A DNA stretch of 7,463 nucleotides. Source: Nitrospirota bacterium. Its GTDB lineage: Bacteria; Nitrospirota; Thermodesulfovibrionia; Thermodesulfovibrionales; JdFR-85. The position numbers were made by a program, and so were the translations under genes. Position 1 is the stretch's first letter, and each line of letters opens with the position of its first letter. Shown here one piece after another: positions 1 to 6,163 of this stretch. The notes under the pieces are model-generated. The model was given only the letters and a program-made list of their open reading frames with translations, ran no database searches and was not told the origin of the DNA. The DNA lies in assembly GCA_015485235.1 (NCBI GenBank), contig WFTX01000036.1:1-7463 (forward strand), written 5' to 3'.

Positions 1-2
1 AT

Positions 3-1280
3 AACTGCGGCCCCTCCTTCGCCGACATCCCCCCCCCTGACACCCTTGAAAGGGCGGCCTTTGACTACGGAAACACCGCAAAGATCATGAAAAACCTTAA
101 TGTCCCCTTCACGAGGGAACAGGCCCGGGACAAACAGAAACTCTGCAATGTCTGCCATGCCGGCTGTCTGGACTGCCATTACACCCCTTCGGAAAAGAAA
201 GGGAGGCATTCGTTCACCAGAAAACCCACCTCACTGAGTTGTTCAGGCTATGGCCGGGGTGCAAGCACATGCCATCCCGGGGCCATGACAAGCCGGAGGG
301 GAGAGACATATATAGGCGGCGCCTATTCCATCCCCCAGGGCATGCCCGGTGACATTCACTATTCAAGGGGGATAGATTGCATAGACTGCCATCCCACGGG
401 AGAGAAAGGGATGGGGGATATGGAGAGAAAGGCCTCATGCCAGGACTGTCATATCGAGGCAGAGGAGGCAATTGCCAGGGGCGTTCACAAAAACCTCGAC
501 TGTGCAACTTGTCACATAAGTGCCCTCGGAGGCTACCAGATAACCATCTGGGGGCCGGGAGAGGTGGCTGGCAGGAAAAACCCCTTTCACAAGTACTCGC
601 TGTACTATGGTGTACAGAAGCCTCCCATAATAATGAAGGATCAGAAGGGCCGATGGATGCCTGTGAAGGTCTGGCCCCACAGTGTAGGAAACATAAAGAA
701 GGACGTGCCGCCCTCACCGGAAGTCCTCTTCCGCTGGCCCAGGGGGGAGACAAGGGATGCCTATTACATAGTAGGGACATTCGACAACCTGCCTGATAAT
801 AATAAACACCTCCTCTGGGTCGAGTTCCAGCAGGCGGCTCACCCCTTCGGGAAGGCAAGGAGCTGCGGAAGCTGCCACGACTCGGAAAGGCAGGAATCGT
901 TCTCCAGATGGGAGTTCTATGATTATGACGGCTCTGAACCCTTCACGGGAAGCCACCGGATTGTCGGCGACAGCAAGGGGCTCCGGTTTATGGAAATGAA
1001 AAACCTCACACCTGTAAAACCGCTCCCGGGCTCGAAACTCACCGACTTCGCCTCATGGCTCTATCTCAAAGACAGATGGAGAGTCCCGGGTGATTTCTCC
1101 ATCAGGACGGACAGGAAAAAGTACACCCTCTACAACCGGTATTACAAACAGATAAAGGAAGGATCCGGAGAGTATTTGAAGAAAGGCCTCTCCCCGAAGG
1201 AGAAGAAGCGGCTCCGGGCGATCAGGGAGACCGCCTTTCATGACCTGAAGAGGGGAGTGAAGATGGTCATTGGACATTAG
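3..1280 (+). CDS. Multihaem c-type cytochrome, 5' end outside window
   Basis: The frame is open from the window edge at position 3 to a TAG at 1278-1280, so the gene starts upstream. The ATG at 87 is not a credible start: it has no ribosome-binding site and no signal peptide, and a haem motif follows 19 residues later. Counting from that Met, canonical CxxCH haem-c motifs lie at residues 20-24 (CNVCH), 27-31 (CLDCH), 98-102 (CIDCH), 118-122 (CQDCH), 139-143 (CATCH) and 260-264 (CGSCH). A seventh Cys-His pair, C62-H63, has its nearest upstream cysteine at C52 (CX9CH). The C-terminal ~130 residues have no haem motif and are basic. Proteins of this kind carry electrons in the periplasm or at the outer surface, and the signal peptide should be in the missing part. 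I cannot assign a substrate or subfamily. It is probably not co-transcribed with lptC, since a 239-nt repeat-rich gap follows. Confidence 0.9.
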   Translation, partial: NCGPSFADIPPPDTLERAAFDYGNTAKIMKNLNVPFTREQARDKQKLCNVCHAGCLDCHYTPSEKKGRHSFTRKPTSLSCSGYGRGASTCHPGAMTSRRGETYIGGAYSIPQGMPGDIHYSRGIDCIDCHPTGEKGMGDMERKASCQDCHIEAEEAIARGVHKNLDCATCHISALGGYQITIWGPGEVAGRKNPFHKYSLYYGVQKPPIIMKDQKGRWMPVKVWPHSVGNIKKDVPPSPEVLFRWPRGETRDAYYIVGTFDNLPDNNKHLLWVEFQQAAHPFGKARSCGSCHDSERQESFSRWEFYDYDGSEPFTGSHRIVGDSKGLRFMEMKNLTPVKPLPGSKLTDFASWLYLKDRWRVPGDFSIRTDRKKYTLYNRYYKQIKEGSGEYLKKGLSPKEKKRLRAIRETAFHDLKRGVKMVIGH

Positions 1281-1330
1281 TGTATTGGTGTATTGGTTAT
1301 TGGTATATTCGGTTATTAAGTTATTGAGTT
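1281..1330. repeat. AT-rich degenerate ~8-bp tandem repeat
   Basis: Directly after the cytochrome stop codon the sequence reads as successive 7-9 nt variants of TKTATTGG: TGTATTGG, TGTATTGG, TTATTGG, TATATTCGG, TTATTAAG, TTATTGAG. Related CATTGG and CATTAG words already appear at 1268-1280, so the last codons and the stop of the cytochrome seem to lie inside the edge of the array. The units are imperfect in length and sequence. No function is evident; it may be an old slippage-derived array. Confidence 0.6.
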
Positions 1331-1334
1331 ACCC

Positions 1335-1460
1335 GGCCTCAACCTTGACCTTGGCCTCAACCTTGACCTTGGCCTCAACCTTGACCTCGGCCTCAACCTT
1401 GACCTCGACCTCAACCTTGACCTCGACCTCAACCTTGCCCTCGACCTCAGCCTTGACCTG
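1335..1460. repeat. Seven-copy 18-bp tandem repeat
   Basis: Seven contiguous 18-bp units start at 1335, 1353, 1371, 1389, 1407, 1425 and 1443. Units 1 and 2 are identical (GGCCTCAACCTTGACCTT). Later units drift stepwise: TT to TC at the unit end, GG to GA at the unit start, and GACC to GCCC in unit 6. Each unit also decomposes into three 6-mers of the form CCTYRR. The + strand is C-rich and G-poor. The array lies in the gap upstream of the lptC operon, about 40-165 nt before the putative sigma-54 transcription start. Eighteen bp is a multiple of three, so every frame stays open and yields low-complexity peptides; I do not treat these as genes. The gradient of variants suggests expansion by slippage or unequal exchange. 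Confidence 0.95.
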
Positions 1461-1472
1461 TTTTTGTATCCC

Positions 1473-1488
1473 TGGCATGATATTTGCC
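1473..1488 (+). promoter_or_regulatory. Candidate sigma-54 (-24/-12) promoter for the lptC operon
   Basis: The sequence TGGCATGATATTTGCC matches the sigma-54 consensus TGGCACRN4TTGCW except for T in place of C at position 6 and C in place of W at the end. The invariant GG (1474-1475) and GC (1486-1487) are exactly 10 nt apart, as this promoter class requires. The predicted start of transcription is near 1499, about 21 nt before the lptC ATG. The same stretch could instead hold a weaker sigma-70 promoter: TTGACC at 1453-1458, 17 nt, CATGAT at 1476-1481. The sigma-54 reading is the better match, but neither is tested. Confidence 0.5.
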
Positions 1489-1519
1489 TATTTGGACCGT
1501 CCCATGATAAAATTCAGGT

Positions 1520-2026
1520 ATGAGAACTTCAAGGGCAATCCTTCTTGGATCGGTCAGCCTGGTGTTACTCCTCCTCATTCTTCCATTCCATCGCGATGAA
1601 GGCCCTGGCACTCCTGAAATACAGGGTTCTTTCATGAAGAAAATCAGGATACACCACTTCTCCGGAGAGAGGCTCGACTGGGAAGCTGAGATACAACAAG
1701 CGACCCTCGACGAAACCACAAATGATATCCTCCTCAAAAAGGTCTCCCTCTCCTATCCGGACCGGGACTTCCGGATGCTTTCTGAAAGCGGAGTATATAA
1801 CCTCAAAGACAGCAGAATCAGTTTCACGGGAAGGGTAAAGGGAGAAACGCCTGATCTTACCTTCTACTCCGGAAGACTCGACTACAGGCCAGGGACACGG
1901 GAAATCCTGGCAGAGGGAGGGATCAGCATCAAGGGCAAAAACTTCCTGATAACAGGCAGGAAAGGAATAATAACAGAGGATGAAAAGATAATAATTGACG
2001 GAGATGTGCATGCAGAGTTTTTCTAA
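1520..2026 (+). CDS. lptC: LPS export system protein LptC
   Basis: The 168-residue product has the LptC plan: a short N-terminal stretch, one membrane helix at about residues 5-24, and a periplasmic domain of alternating short beta-strands. That domain has the repeated 'tGrv.g..pdltf.sgrLdY..gtreilaeGgisI.gknf.itg' pattern typical of LptC/OstA-like folds. LptC is anchored in the inner membrane with LptB2FG and passes LPS to LptA. Length is close to the family norm of about 190. An in-frame TAA at 1508-1510 leaves ATG 1520 as the first possible start. Its ribosome-binding site is poor: CAGG ends only 1 nt before the ATG. The gene opens a tightly packed block and its 3' end overlaps lptA by 17 nt. 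Sequence identity in this family is low, so the call rests on the fold pattern and on lptA and lptB following. KdsC/KdsD genes, often upstream of lptC, are not here. Confidence 0.88.
   Translation: MRTSRAILLGSVSLVLLLLILPFHRDEGPGTPEIQGSFMKKIRIHHFSGERLDWEAEIQQATLDETTNDILLKKVSLSYPDRDFRMLSESGVYNLKDSRISFTGRVKGETPDLTFYSGRLDYRPGTREILAEGGISIKGKNFLITGRKGIITEDEKIIIDGDVHAEFF
2000..2003 (+). promoter_or_regulatory. Ribosome-binding site fixing the lptA start
   Basis: GGAG lies inside the 3' end of lptC, 6 nt before ATG 2010. It directly abuts ATG 2004, so it cannot serve that codon. This decides the lptA start and means ribosomes translating lptC pass through the site. Confidence 0.6.
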
Positions 2027-2510
2027 ATCCATTCTCCTTGCATTGCTGTCAATCCTGCTCGTCCTCCCGGCCTATCTGACGGCTGAGGAACCTCAAGCTC
2101 CAGAGGGAGAGTTCTTCTCAGGCGACAAGCCCATACAGATCACCTCCAGAAGGATGACCGCCAGCAACCGCGAGCGGAAGGCGGTCTTTGAGGGGGATGT
2201 AAAGGTGACACAGGACGGATCTGTAATGCTGGCGGACTGGATGGAGGTCACCTATTCAGACAAGGGGGAGATACTTGATATCATCGCAAGGGGCGGAGTG
2301 ATCCTTACCCATAAGAACAGGGAGATAAAGGCGGAAGAGGCCCATTACTCCAGAAGCGGGAGGACCATTGTGTTTACCGGGAACCCCGTTGCAAGGGACG
2401 GGCAGAGCCTTGTCAAGGGTTCAAAAATGACATATCATATTGATGACGGACGGTCCGAAGTGGAAGACTCAACCGTGATAATCCAGCCAGGGAAGAAAAA
2501 TGATGGTTGA
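2010..2510 (+). CDS. lptA: LPS transport periplasmic protein LptA
   Basis: The 166-residue protein starts with a signal peptide: Lys6, a hydrophobic core at residues 8-23, and likely cleavage after LTA at residue 25. The mature part is a single OstA/LptA beta-jellyroll domain. Characteristic stretches are 'kPIqItSrrMta.nrerkavFeGdVkVtqdg' and 'iiArGgViltHknreikAeeAhYsrsgrtivFtGnpVa'. LptA forms the periplasmic bridge between LptC and the outer-membrane LptD. I chose ATG 2010 because GGAG at 2000-2003 sits 6 nt before it. Upstream in-frame starts (TTG 1995, ATG 2004) lack correct spacing and would only add residues before the signal peptide. It overlaps lptC by 17 nt and lptB by 11 nt, which suggests translational coupling. 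The length is near the 185 residues of E. coli LptA, and the protein looks complete. Confidence 0.93.
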   Translation: MQSFSKSILLALLSILLVLPAYLTAEEPQAPEGEFFSGDKPIQITSRRMTASNRERKAVFEGDVKVTQDGSVMLADWMEVTYSDKGEILDIIARGGVILTHKNREIKAEEAHYSRSGRTIVFTGNPVARDGQSLVKGSKMTYHIDDGRSEVEDSTVIIQPGKKNDG

Positions 2511-3234
2511 ACAGGCTCAACTCCTGGCAACAGGACTGGCAAAGGCCTACAGAAAGAAAGAGGCCGTGAAGAGCGTGGATATCTCCCTCAGACAGTCCGA
2601 GATCGTGGGGCTTCTGGGTCCCAACGGAGCCGGGAAGACCACTACATTCTACATGATCGTCGGGATGGTCAGGGCAGACAGGGGAAACATCTCCCTCAAC
2701 GGAAGGGATATAACGGGCCTCCCCATGTACAGAAGGGCCCAGATGGGGATAAGTTATCTGCCCCAGGAGCCTTCCATCTTCAGGAAGCTGAGTGTAAGAG
2801 AGAACATAAGGGCGGTTCTGGAACTCCAGGGGAAGAAGAGAGAAGAGACAGAGGAGATTACTGAACGGCTCCTTGATGAGTTCAGGCTGAGGGAGTTTGC
2901 CGACCGGAAGGGCTTTCACCTCTCGGGAGGAGAGAGAAGGAGGGCTGAGATAGCAAGGACCATCGCCCTTTCGCCGGACTTCATCCTCTTTGACGAACCC
3001 TTTGCCGGTATCGACCCCATTGCAATCATGGAATTGAAGAATATGATAAAATATCTGAAGGAAAGGGGAATCGGGATCCTGCTTACTGACCATAACGTCA
3101 GAGAGACCCTTTCCATAACAGACCGTGCTTACATCATGAACAACGGGAGCATCCTGGATGAAGGAAGCCCTGATCGTCTTATCAGAAACGAAACCGTCAG
3201 AAAAACTTACTTAGGAGAGGAATTCAGACTGTAA
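2500..3234 (+). CDS. lptB: LPS export ABC transporter ATP-binding protein LptB
   Basis: This 244-residue cytoplasmic ATPase has all the motifs of an active ABC nucleotide-binding domain: Walker A GPNGAGKTT at residues 40-48, Q-loop Gln89 in YLPQEPSIF, signature LSGGE at 141-145, Walker B FILFDEP with Asp165 and Glu166, and switch His198 in LLTDHNVRET. The stretches 'YLPQEpSIFRKLsVreNI' and 'DHNVRETL' are hallmarks of LptB within the ABC family. It works as a dimer with the membrane proteins LptF and LptG, which are not in this window, to power LPS extraction. ATG 2500 is followed by a second ATG at 2503; AGGGA at 2489-2493 suits either. The start overlaps the lptA stop by 11 nt, and the stop shares a base with the rpoN ATG (TAATG). 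Confidence 0.98.
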   Translation: MMVEQAQLLATGLAKAYRKKEAVKSVDISLRQSEIVGLLGPNGAGKTTTFYMIVGMVRADRGNISLNGRDITGLPMYRRAQMGISYLPQEPSIFRKLSVRENIRAVLELQGKKREETEEITERLLDEFRLREFADRKGFHLSGGERRRAEIARTIALSPDFILFDEPFAGIDPIAIMELKNMIKYLKERGIGILLTDHNVRETLSITDRAYIMNNGSILDEGSPDRLIRNETVRKTYLGEEFRL

Positions 3235-4670
3235 TGGCACTCGAAACCAGACTTGACCTGAAGCTTGCACAGAAGCTTGTACTTACGCCCCAGCTCCAGC
3301 AGGCGATCAAACTCCTCCAGCTGCCACAACTCGAACTGTCCCAGGCGATCAACCAGGAGCTGGCGGAAAACCCCTTTCTGGAAGAGGAAAGGGAGGATGA
3401 AGTTGTAGAGACCCAGGAGGAGACGGAGCAGGAACCCCGGGAGACCCAGCCTGAAGAAAGCCTTCTTCCCCTTGAGAAAATGATGACCTTCAGTGTGGAT
3501 GACTATTTCGAGGAGAGGGGGAGTGACGGGAGGGACCTTGGCTACTTCACTCCGGGGACGGATGCCCAGCCTTCCTTTGAACAGTTCGTAAGCGCTTCAA
3601 CCACCCTTTATGATCATCTCTCTTGGCAGCTCCGCCTGAGCAATCTCGACGACTCCACCAGGGAGATCGGTGAGGCCATCATAGGAAATATAAACGACAA
3701 CGGCTACCTTACGGTGAGTATCGAAGAGATCGCCGAATTCTGCAAGGCGCCTGTAGAAAAGGTCGAAAGGGCCCTTGAGGTAATTCAGGGCTTTGACCCG
3801 CCCGGCATAGGGGCAAGGGATCTCAGGGAATGCCTCCTGATCCAGATAAGGACTCTCGGACTCGAGGGCACCCTCGTTGAGAGGATCGTTCAGAACAATC
3901 TCAGGGAACTGGAAACAAAGAACTACAAGGCCATCGCCAGGATGTACAACGCCGCCCTGGAGGATGTGATGCTGGCTGTCGGAATAATCGAGGAACTCGA
4001 CCCGAAGCCTGCAAGAAACTTCTCTTCCCAGGAGACAAACTACATTATCCCAGATGTTTATGTGGAGAGGACCTCCGAAGGATACCGGATAACCCTGAAT
4101 GACGAAGGTATCCCCAGGCTCAGGCTGAACAGGTTTTACCGTCGGCTTCTTTCCAAGAAGGAGAACCTTACGAAGGAGGAAAAGAAGTTCCTTAACGAGA
4201 AACTCCGGTCCGCCCTCTGGCTGATGAAGAGTCTTGACCAGAGGAACAAGACCATATACAGGGTCACTGAGAGCATTCTCAGGTTCCAGAAGGACTTTTT
4301 CGATTATGGTCCCACCCATATAAAACCCCTGAATCTCAGGGATGTAGCAGAGGACATAAACGTCCATGAGAGCACCGTAAGCAGGGTCACCCTCAACAAG
4401 TACCTCGCCTGCTCACACGGGATTTTCAGTTTCCGGTTCTTCTTCAGCAGCGCCCTCCGGTCGGAAAACGGTGACATCTCATCCACCCTGGTGAAGGAGA
4501 TGATCCGGAAGATCGTCTCAGAGGAGGACCCGCGGAGACCTTACAGCGACCAGAAGATCTCCGATCTCCTGAAGGAGAAGAACATAAAGATAGCCAGGAG
4601 GACAGTGGCAAAGTACAGAGAGGAACTGAAGATACCCGCCCACGCCAGGAGAAAGAGGCTCGATATCTGA
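3234..4670 (+). CDS. rpoN: RNA polymerase sigma-54 factor RpoN
   Basis: The 478-residue length is the family norm. Region I (residues 1-48) is Gln/Leu-rich with 'LkLaQkLvLTPQLQQAIKLLQL', the part that contacts activator ATPases. Region II (about 50-75) is strongly acidic. The core-binding domain includes 'GFDPPGIGARDLRECLLIQ' at 186-204. The helix-turn-helix at about 367-390 carries 'VHESTVSRVTLNKY', which reads the -12 element, and the RpoN box ARRTVAKYRE at 454-463 reads the -24 element. All motifs are intact, so the protein should be functional. Sigma-54 promoters need enhancer-binding ATPases; none is encoded in this window. The start overlaps the lptB stop by one base. GGAG/AGAGG at 3214-3220 lies 13 nt upstream, long for independent initiation, so coupling to lptB translation is likely. 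A candidate sigma-54 promoter precedes this operon. Confidence 0.98.
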   Translation: MALETRLDLKLAQKLVLTPQLQQAIKLLQLPQLELSQAINQELAENPFLEEEREDEVVETQEETEQEPRETQPEESLLPLEKMMTFSVDDYFEERGSDGRDLGYFTPGTDAQPSFEQFVSASTTLYDHLSWQLRLSNLDDSTREIGEAIIGNINDNGYLTVSIEEIAEFCKAPVEKVERALEVIQGFDPPGIGARDLRECLLIQIRTLGLEGTLVERIVQNNLRELETKNYKAIARMYNAALEDVMLAVGIIEELDPKPARNFSSQETNYIIPDVYVERTSEGYRITLNDEGIPRLRLNRFYRRLLSKKENLTKEEKKFLNEKLRSALWLMKSLDQRNKTIYRVTESILRFQKDFFDYGPTHIKPLNLRDVAEDINVHESTVSRVTLNKYLACSHGIFSFRFFFSSALRSENGDISSTLVKEMIRKIVSEEDPRRPYSDQKISDLLKEKNIKIARRTVAKYREELKIPAHARRKRLDI

Positions 4671-4713
4671 AGAAGATCATGAACGGGAGAATGATTTTCA
4701 GAGAAAAAGGGAA

Positions 4714-4719
4714 AGGAGG
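4714..4719 (+). promoter_or_regulatory. Strong ribosome-binding site of hpf
   Basis: A perfect AGGAGG lies 8 nt before the hpf ATG in the 57-nt rpoN-hpf gap. It is the strongest such site inside the lptC-rapZ block, where other junctions overlap or have weak sites. This suggests HPF can be made at a higher rate than its neighbours from the same transcript. Confidence 0.75.
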
Positions 4720-4727
4720 AATTTCAG

Positions 4728-5252
4728 ATGAACATTATTGTAACGGGCCGTCATCTTGAGGTTACGTCTGCCCTCAGGGATTACGCAGAGAGCAAAGTAA
4801 AGAAGTTTGAAAAGTATATATCCCCCATCTCGGAGGCACAGGTCACGCTTTCAGTAGAAAAATACCGTCACAAGGCGGAGATTCTCCTGAAGGCCAATGG
4901 TGTTATGATCCAGGCAGAAAGCGTTACAGAGGAGATTTACTCCTCCATCGACGAAGTTATCGAGAAGCTGGAACGCCAGATAAAGAAGTACAAGGAGAAA
5001 CTCACATCCAGGAGAAAGGAAAACAGGCACCATGAGGCAATGTCCCAGGCATCTGTTGAAGAGGAGCACCCTGACATCAGGATCATAAAGAGAAAGCGCT
5101 TCGCCATGAAGCCGATGACGCCTGAAGAGGCAGCCATGCAGATGGATCTCCTTGACAAGGACTTTTTCGTCTTCACCAATGCAGACAGTGGTGTGATAAA
5201 CGTGATATACCGCCGGAGAGACGGCGACTTCGGACTGATTGAACCAGCCTGA
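4728..5252 (+). CDS. hpf: Ribosome hibernation-promoting factor, long form
   Basis: The 174-residue protein has two domains. The N-terminal S30AE/YfiA domain (about 1-95) opens with MNIIVTGRHLEVT and includes 'YAESKVKKFEKYI' and the basic helix 'LERQIKKYKEKLTSRR', which binds the 30S decoding region. A polar, acidic linker (about 96-115) leads to a C-terminal dimerisation domain (about 116-173) with 'IKRKRFAMKPMTPEEAAMQMDLL' and 'FFVFTNADSGVINVIYRRRDGDFGLIEP'. This is the long form, which pairs two ribosomes into inactive 100S dimers; E. coli HPF is the short form of about 95 residues. Location directly after rpoN is a conserved arrangement. It acts in stationary phase or starvation, consistent with a regulatory operon. 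The start is clear from AGGAGG at 4714-4719. Confidence 0.97.
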   Translation: MNIIVTGRHLEVTSALRDYAESKVKKFEKYISPISEAQVTLSVEKYRHKAEILLKANGVMIQAESVTEEIYSSIDEVIEKLERQIKKYKEKLTSRRKENRHHEAMSQASVEEEHPDIRIIKRKRFAMKPMTPEEAAMQMDLLDKDFFVFTNADSGVINVIYRRRDGDFGLIEPA

Positions 5253-5262
5253 ATTAAATCGA

Positions 5263-5288
5263 GGGAGGGGAGAAACCATACCCCTCCC
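5263..5288 (+). promoter_or_regulatory. GC-rich hairpin between hpf and rapZ
   Basis: GGGAGGGG (5263-5270) pairs perfectly with CCCCTCCC (5281-5288) around a 10-nt loop. No U-tract follows, so it does not look like an intrinsic terminator. The only purine-rich, ribosome-binding-like sequence before rapZ lies in the left arm, and it is over 30 nt from the GTG start. The hairpin may stabilise or process the transcript, or lower rapZ translation; this is inference. Confidence 0.6.
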
Positions 5289-5302
5289 CGTCATCCCTCT
5301 GC

Positions 5303-6163
5303 GTGGAAAACAGACCAGGAATAATAATCATTACCGGCCTCTCCGGGGCCGGGAAGACCGTTGCCCTCAGGGCACTGGAGGACAGCGGTTTCTATGCCAT
5401 TGACAACCTGCCACTCCCCCTCCTTGGAGATGTCATAGCTTTTTCAAAAAAGAACCCCGCTCTCGGCAAGATCGCCCTCGGGATAGATGTGAGGGAGAAG
5501 GAACTCCTCAGAGAGATACAGAGGGTGGTAGAGGATATCAGGTCCTCAGCACAGATAGAGATCATTTTCCTTGAGGCGGAACGGGGTGTCTTGATGAGAA
5601 GATACAAGGAAACCCGCCGTCCTCACCCTTTAGTGGAGAACACCAACCAGCCGATGGAGGAGTTGTTTGAACGAGAGACCGAGCTTCTTAAGCCCCTCCG
5701 GGAGGTTGCAGACAGGATCATGGATACATCTTCACTCACACCCCACCAGTTGAGAAACATGATGATGGAGAGCTACTCCGGAAGGGAAGGCTCAGGATCA
5801 GAAATCACTCTGATCTCCTTTGGTTACAAGTTCGGTATCCCCCAGAATGTTGATCTTCTGCTCGACATCCGCTTTCTCCCGAACCCCCACTTCATGCCCG
5901 AACTCAGAGCGCTTACAGGACTGGATCTCCCTGTGCAGGAGTATGTCCTCAAGAGCAGCCTGACAGAGGAGTTTCTGAGACGGGCAGAGGACTTCCTCGA
6001 GTTTCTCGTGCCCCGGTACAGGAAGGAAGGGAGGAGCAACATCATTATAGGGATAGGCTGCACCGGGGGGCAGCACCGGTCCCCGGCCGTAACCGAGGCC
6101 CTGTCGGCAAGGCTTTCGAAACGGCTCGGGATCCCTGTCAGGCGGGTCCACAGGGAACTATGA
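5303..6163 (+). CDS. rapZ: RNase adapter / nucleotide-binding protein RapZ (YvcJ family)
   Basis: The 286-residue length is standard. The N-terminal kinase-like domain has a Walker A motif GLSGAGKT at residues 12-19 followed by 'ALRALEDSGFYAIDNLP'. Conserved stretches include RRYKETRRPHPL (99-110) and SFGYKFGIP (172-180). The C-terminal domain has 'DIRFLPNPHF' (188-197) and GCTGGQHRS (252-260). In E. coli RapZ binds glucosamine-6-phosphate and delivers the GlmZ small RNA to RNase E; in B. subtilis YvcJ hydrolyses nucleotides. The role in this lineage is not known to me, and GlmZ is an enterobacterial RNA. The start is GTG 5303: the in-frame TAA at 5255-5257 allows no earlier ATG/GTG/TTG, and the P-loop distance fits. 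There is no good ribosome-binding site and a hairpin lies just upstream. Its TGA overlaps the next gene by 4 nt (ATGA). Confidence 0.96.
   Translation: MENRPGIIIITGLSGAGKTVALRALEDSGFYAIDNLPLPLLGDVIAFSKKNPALGKIALGIDVREKELLREIQRVVEDIRSSAQIEIIFLEAERGVLMRRYKETRRPHPLVENTNQPMEELFERETELLKPLREVADRIMDTSSLTPHQLRNMMMESYSGREGSGSEITLISFGYKFGIPQNVDLLLDIRFLPNPHFMPELRALTGLDLPVQEYVLKSSLTEEFLRRAEDFLEFLVPRYRKEGRSNIIIGIGCTGGQHRSPAVTEALSARLSKRLGIPVRRVHREL

Noticed and set aside
214..858. A 214-codon minus-strand frame opposite the cytochrome
   Set aside because: It is a shadow of the cytochrome gene; the product is rich in Pro, Arg, Ser and Cys with no domain pattern, while the + strand has clear haem motifs.
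1335..1460. CRISPR array
   Set aside because: Units are contiguous 18-mers with no unique spacers, and no cas gene is in the window.
1453..1481. Sigma-70 promoter formed by the last repeat's TTGACC and CATGAT, 17 nt apart
   Set aside because: It is a fair match (TTGACC good, CATGAT 4 of 6), but it overlaps a better sigma-54 match. TTGACC occurs in nearly every repeat unit, so it carries little information.
1270..1599. A 109-codon + strand frame across the repeats with Ser-Thr-Leu-Thr repeats
   Set aside because: Its composition is dictated by the 18-bp array, it overlaps the end of the cytochrome and the start of lptC, and it has no ribosome-binding site or recognisable domain.
2413..3093. 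A 226-codon minus-strand frame opposite lptB
   Set aside because: LptB on the + strand has all ABC motifs; the antisense product shows no recognisable family.
3597..4367. A 256-codon minus-strand frame opposite rpoN
   Set aside because: RpoN is complete and certain on the + strand. The long antisense frame is explained by codon bias.
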